A stretch of DNA of 64,000 nucleotides, from the NCBI RefSeq assembly GCF_034314105.1, contig NZ_JAVIWJ010000001.1:126501-190500 (forward strand). Direction: 5' to 3'. The translations under genes and the position numbers were made by a program. Within the stretch, counting starts at the first letter, position 1. Each line of letters begins with the position of its first letter. Below are positions 60,939 to 64,000 of this stretch, piece by piece. This DNA is from Pseudomonas sp. AB6 (GTDB lineage Bacteria > Pseudomonadota > Gammaproteobacteria > Pseudomonadales > Pseudomonadaceae). Below the pieces are notes generated by a model. That model was given only the letters and a program-made list of their open reading frames with translations. It had not been told where the DNA came from and searched no databases.

Positions 60939-63785
60939 TTACAAGCTGGCGATGCGTGCGTGTTGTTCCGCCAGTTTGGCTAAGGCTTGTTCAGCTTCGG
61001 TCAGTTTGGCGCGTTCCTTGGCAATCACTTCAGGAGGCGCTTTGTCGACGAACGCTGCGTTGGACAGCTTGCCGCCCACGCGTTGCACTTCACCTTGCAG
61101 GCGCAGGATTTCTTTGTCCAGACGCGCCAGCTCAGCGGCTTTGTCGATCAGACCGGCCATGGGCACCAGCACTTCCATTTCGCCAACCAATGCGGTTGCG
61201 GACAGCGGAGCTTCTGCACCGGCAGCCAACACTGTAATAGATTCAAGCTTGGCCAGTTTTTTCAGCAGGTAATCGTTTTCGGTCAGGCGGCGTTGATCTT
61301 CGGCGCTAACGTTCTTGAGGAACAGTTGCAGTGGCTTGCCAGGGCCGATGTTCATTTCCCCACGAATGTTGCGGGTGCCCAACATCAGGCCCTTGAGCCA
61401 TTCGATGTCGTCTTCGGCGGCCTGATCGATGCGTGCTTCGTTGGCCACTGGCCAAGGTTGCAGCATGATCGTCTTGCCGGTCACGCCCGCCAGCGGTGCG
61501 AGGCGCTGCCAGATTTCTTCGGTAATGAACGGCATGAACGGATGAGCCAGACGCAACGCCACTTCCAGCACGCGAACCAGCGTTCGACGAGTGCCGCGCT
61601 GACGCTCGACCGGGGCATTTTCGTCCCACAGCACGGGCTTGGACAGCTCCAGGTACCAGTCGCAATACTGGTTCCAGATGAACTCGTACAACGCTTGGGC
61701 GGCGAGGTCGAAGCGGAACTGATCCAGATGGCGAGTCACTTCAGCTTCGGTACGCTGCAACTGCGAGATGATCCAGCGATCAGCCAAGGATAGTTCCACC
61801 GCTTCGCCGTTTTGCCCGCAGTCTTCGCCCTTATCCAGAACGTAACGTGCCGCGTTCCAGATCTTGTTGCAGAAGTTGCGATAGCCTTCGACGCGGCCCA
61901 TGTCGAACTTGATGTCACGACCGGTGGACGCCAGCGAGCAGAAAGTAAAGCGCAACGCATCGGTGCCATAGCTGGCGATGCCGTCCGCAAACTCGTCACG
62001 GGTTTGCTTTTCAATCTTTTTCTGCAGTTTTGGCTGCATCAAACCGGTGGTGCGCTTGGCGACCAGGTCTTCGAGTTCGATACCGTCAATGATGTCCAGC
62101 GGGTCAAGGACGTTGCCCTTGGACTTGGACATCTTCTGACCGAGACCATCGCGCACTAAACCGTGAACGTATACGGTCTTGAACGGAACTTGCGGTGTGC
62201 CGTCTTCGTTTTTCACCAAATGCATAGTGAGCATGATCATCCGGGCGACCCAGAAGAAAATGATGTCGAAGCCAGTGACCAACACGTCAGTGGAGTGGAA
62301 AGTCTTCAGCGCTTCGGTTTTTTCCGGCCAGCCCAGCGTAGAGAAGGTCCACAGCCCTGAGCTGAACCAGGTGTCGAGAACGTCGTTGTCCTGTTGCAGC
62401 GCAATCTCTGGCCCGAGATTGTTCTTCGTGCGAACTTCGGCTTCGTCGCGACCGACATAAACTTTGCCTGACTCGTCGTACCAGGCCGGAATCCGATGGC
62501 CCCACCACAGCTGACGGCTGATGCACCAGTCCTGAATGTCACGCATCCAGGAGAAGTACATGTTTTCGTACTGCTTGGGCACGAACGCAATGCGCCCGTC
62601 TTCCACAGCGGCGATGGCAGGTTCAGCCAGCGGCTTGGTGGAGACGTACCACTGGTCGGTCAGCCATGGCTCGATGATCGTCCCGGAGCGGTCGCCCTTG
62701 GGCACTTTCAGTGCATGGTCGTCGACACTGACCAGCAGGCCAGCAGCATCAAAGGCGGCAACGATTTGTTTACGCGCTTCAAAGCGATCAAGACCGGCAT
62801 AGGCTGCCGGAAGTGCGCCGTCAATCAGCTCATTCAGCGTGCCGTCGATGTTGAACACTTGGGCGACAGGCAGCACTGCAGCGTTTTTGTCGAAGATATT
62901 CAGCAGGGGCAGGTTGTGGCGCTTGCCGACTTCGTAGTCGTTGAAATCGTGGGCCGGGGTGATTTTCACGCAGCCGGTGCCGAACTCAGGATCGCAATAA
63001 TCATCAGCGATGATCGGGATGCGGCGGCCAACCAATGGCAGTTCGACGAACTTACCGATCAGGGCTTTATAGCGTTCGTCTTGCGGGTTAACGGCAACGG
63101 CGGCGTCGCCGAGCATGGTTTCCGGACGGGTAGTGGCGACGACCAGGTAATCCAGGCCATCAGCGGTTTTCGCGCCATCGGCCAGTGGGTAACGCAGGTT
63201 CCAGAGGAAACCTTTCTCGTCGTGGTTTTCCACTTCCAGATCGGAAATAGCGGTGTGCAGTTTGGTGTCCCAGTTGACCAAACGCTTGCCACGATAGATC
63301 AGACCGTCTTCATGCAGGCGTACAAATGCTTCTTTTACCGATTCGGACAGCCCGTCGTCCATGGTGAAGCGCTCGCGGCTCCAATCCACTGAAGAACCCA
63401 AACGACGGATTTGACGGCTGATATTGCCACCGGACTGGTCTTTCCATTCCCAGATTTTTTCGAGGAATTTATCGCGACCTAAGTCATGACGGCTCAGGCC
63501 TTGGGCTTCGATCTGGCGTTCCACCAGCATTTGCGTGGCGATACCCGCGTGGTCGGTGCCTGGTTGCCACAGGGTGTTGCGACCCTGCATGCGGCGGAAA
63601 CGGATCAAGGCGTCCATGATCGCGTTGTTGAAACCGTGACCCATGTGCAAGCTGCCGGTAACGTTCGGCGGCGGAATCATAATGGTGTACGAGTCACCAG
63701 CGCCTTGCGGAGCGAAATAATTCTCGGACTCCCAAGTCTGATACCAGGAAGTTTCAATGGCGTGCGGCTGGTAGGTCTTTTCCAT
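60939..63785 (-). CDS. valS: valyl-tRNA synthetase
   Basis: A 948-residue class I synthetase that charges tRNA-Val. The HIGH motif appears as [14 protein letters not shown] near residue 40, the editing domain spans about 190-330, KMSKS is in [13 protein letters not shown] near residue 555, and the C-terminal coiled coil runs from about 880 ([18 protein letters not shown]). Length matches bacterial ValRS (about 950). It is probably downstream of the gene that ends at 63921 on the same strand. Confidence 0.97.
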   Translation of the reverse strand: MEKTYQPHAIETSWYQTWESENYFAPQGAGDSYTIMIPPPNVTGSLHMGHGFNNAIMDALIRFRRMQGRNTLWQPGTDHAGIATQMLVERQIEAQGLSRHDLGRDKFLEKIWEWKDQSGGNISRQIRRLGSSVDWSRERFTMDDGLSESVKEAFVRLHEDGLIYRGKRLVNWDTKLHTAISDLEVENHDEKGFLWNLRYPLADGAKTADGLDYLVVATTRPETMLGDAAVAVNPQDERYKALIGKFVELPLVGRRIPIIADDYCDPEFGTGCVKITPAHDFNDYEVGKRHNLPLLNIFDKNAAVLPVAQVFNIDGTLNELIDGALPAAYAGLDRFEARKQIVAAFDAAGLLVSVDDHALKVPKGDRSGTIIEPWLTDQWYVSTKPLAEPAIAAVEDGRIAFVPKQYENMYFSWMRDIQDWCISRQLWWGHRIPAWYDESGKVYVGRDEAEVRTKNNLGPEIALQQDNDVLDTWFSSGLWTFSTLGWPEKTEALKTFHSTDVLVTGFDIIFFWVARMIMLTMHLVKNEDGTPQVPFKTVYVHGLVRDGLGQKMSKSKGNVLDPLDIIDGIELEDLVAKRTTGLMQPKLQKKIEKQTRDEFADGIASYGTDALRFTFCSLASTGRDIKFDMGRVEGYRNFCNKIWNAARYVLDKGEDCGQNGEAVELSLADRWIISQLQRTEAEVTRHLDQFRFDLAAQALYEFIWNQYCDWYLELSKPVLWDENAPVERQRGTRRTLVRVLEVALRLAHPFMPFITEEIWQRLAPLAGVTGKTIMLQPWPVANEARIDQAAEDDIEWLKGLMLGTRNIRGEMNIGPGKPLQLFLKNVSAEDQRRLTENDYLLKKLAKLESITVLAAGAEAPLSATALVGEMEVLVPMAGLIDKAAELARLDKEILRLQGEVQRVGGKLSNAAFVDKAPPEVIAKERAKLTEAEQALAKLAEQHARIASL

Positions 63786-63835
63786 GCGCGGCTGGACCCT
63801 ATTGGCATTAATTCAGGAAAGCCGGCAAGTATAGC

Positions 63836-63915
63836 GGCAGGGGCAGCTGCAAGCCACAGACAGCGGACAGAGGCAAGCTACAAGCGGTGCGCGTTTGGCT
63901 TCTGCTTGCAGATTG
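63836..63915. repeat. GCAAGC/TACAAGC-type short repeats upstream of valS
   Basis: Several near copies of GCTGCAAGC, GGCAAGCTACAAGC and CTGCTTGCAG in both orientations, typical of small Pseudomonas intergenic repeats. They separate valS from the upstream gene. Confidence 0.5.
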
Positions 63916-63920
63916 CGCCT

Positions 63921-64000
63921 TTATAGCTTTCCGCTTGAAGCTGCTGCGAGCAGCCGCTCCATCCTCGCATCAAGCCGACGTTTGATTTCGGTTTCGATGT
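63921..64000 (-). CDS. C-terminal end of an unidentified protein upstream of valS
   Basis: The minus strand has an open frame from the window edge to TAA at 63921, reading IETEIKRRLDARMERL and a short Ala/Ser/Gly tail. It looks like the helical, charged end of a real protein. In other pseudomonads holC or a small neighbouring gene lies here; the piece is too short to decide. Confidence 0.6.
   Translation of the reverse strand, partial: IETEIKRRLDARMERLLAAASSGKL

Noticed and set aside
62496..63392. 298-codon plus-strand frame opposite valS
   Set aside because: Antisense shadow of valS.

Overview
The window is a piece of a Pseudomonas chromosome, most likely of the P. fluorescens group. Evidence from the sequence is the moderately high GC of most genes, many intergenic palindromes of the fluorescent-pseudomonad REP type (GTAGGAGC / GCTCCTAC ends), and core gene orders that match other pseudomonads from memory: phoH-moaC-moaD-moaE-rhlB-carboxylesterase-aapJQMP, and glutaredoxin-yejK-hupN-rlmF-valS. 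No tRNA, rRNA, CRISPR array, transposase or integrase was seen.

Layout. 1-9.0 kb: the end of an SDR gene, two unknown AT-rich or secreted proteins, then a DUF1302/DUF1329 outer-membrane/periplasm pair with a MalT-type LuxR regulator. 9.0-15 kb: SirB1-like protein, Leu/Phe/Val dehydrogenase, SOS-controlled yebG with a clear LexA box, PsiE, DUF3509, a ribosome hibernation factor, an unknown periplasmic protein and an AraC regulator. 15-24.7 kb: an EamA transporter, a 2-ketoacid reductase, and an AaeR-like LysR gene divergent from an aromatic-acid efflux operon (NodT-FUSC-DUF1656-HlyD). 24.9-28.8 kb: yaaA, a polysaccharide-deacetylase-like protein lacking its metal ligands, and phoH.

28.5-34.9 kb is the most unusual part: an AT-rich five-gene cassette on the minus strand inserted between phoH and moaC and bounded by two 243-bp copies of the phoH 3' end. 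Its first gene, unannotated because it is so short, encodes a 33-residue basic peptide, followed by a terminator-like hairpin and then a SagB-type flavin oxidoreductase, a TPR-SAM methyltransferase, a shortened NodU/CmcH-type carbamoyltransferase and an MFS exporter. I infer a peptide-based or peptide-scaffolded small-molecule pathway with an uncommon enzyme set (SagB without YcaO).

35-43.3 kb returns to core genes: moaCDE, rhlB, a carboxylesterase, and the aapJQMP amino-acid ABC transporter behind a near-consensus sigma-54 promoter. 43.3-48.3 kb is a second AT-rich accessory locus: orphan Hcp-family type VI secretion genes and a duplicated DUF4225 toxin module in which one toxin copy has a nonsense codon and two membrane (putative immunity) genes are frameshifted. 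48.6-56.1 kb holds an MFS transporter, an NTF2-like protein and a giant LRR-NEL ubiquitin-ligase effector with a Ser-Asp hexanucleotide repeat. 56-64 kb is core: GIY-YIG protein, GST, glutaredoxin, yejK, hupN, rlmF, valS and the end of one further gene.
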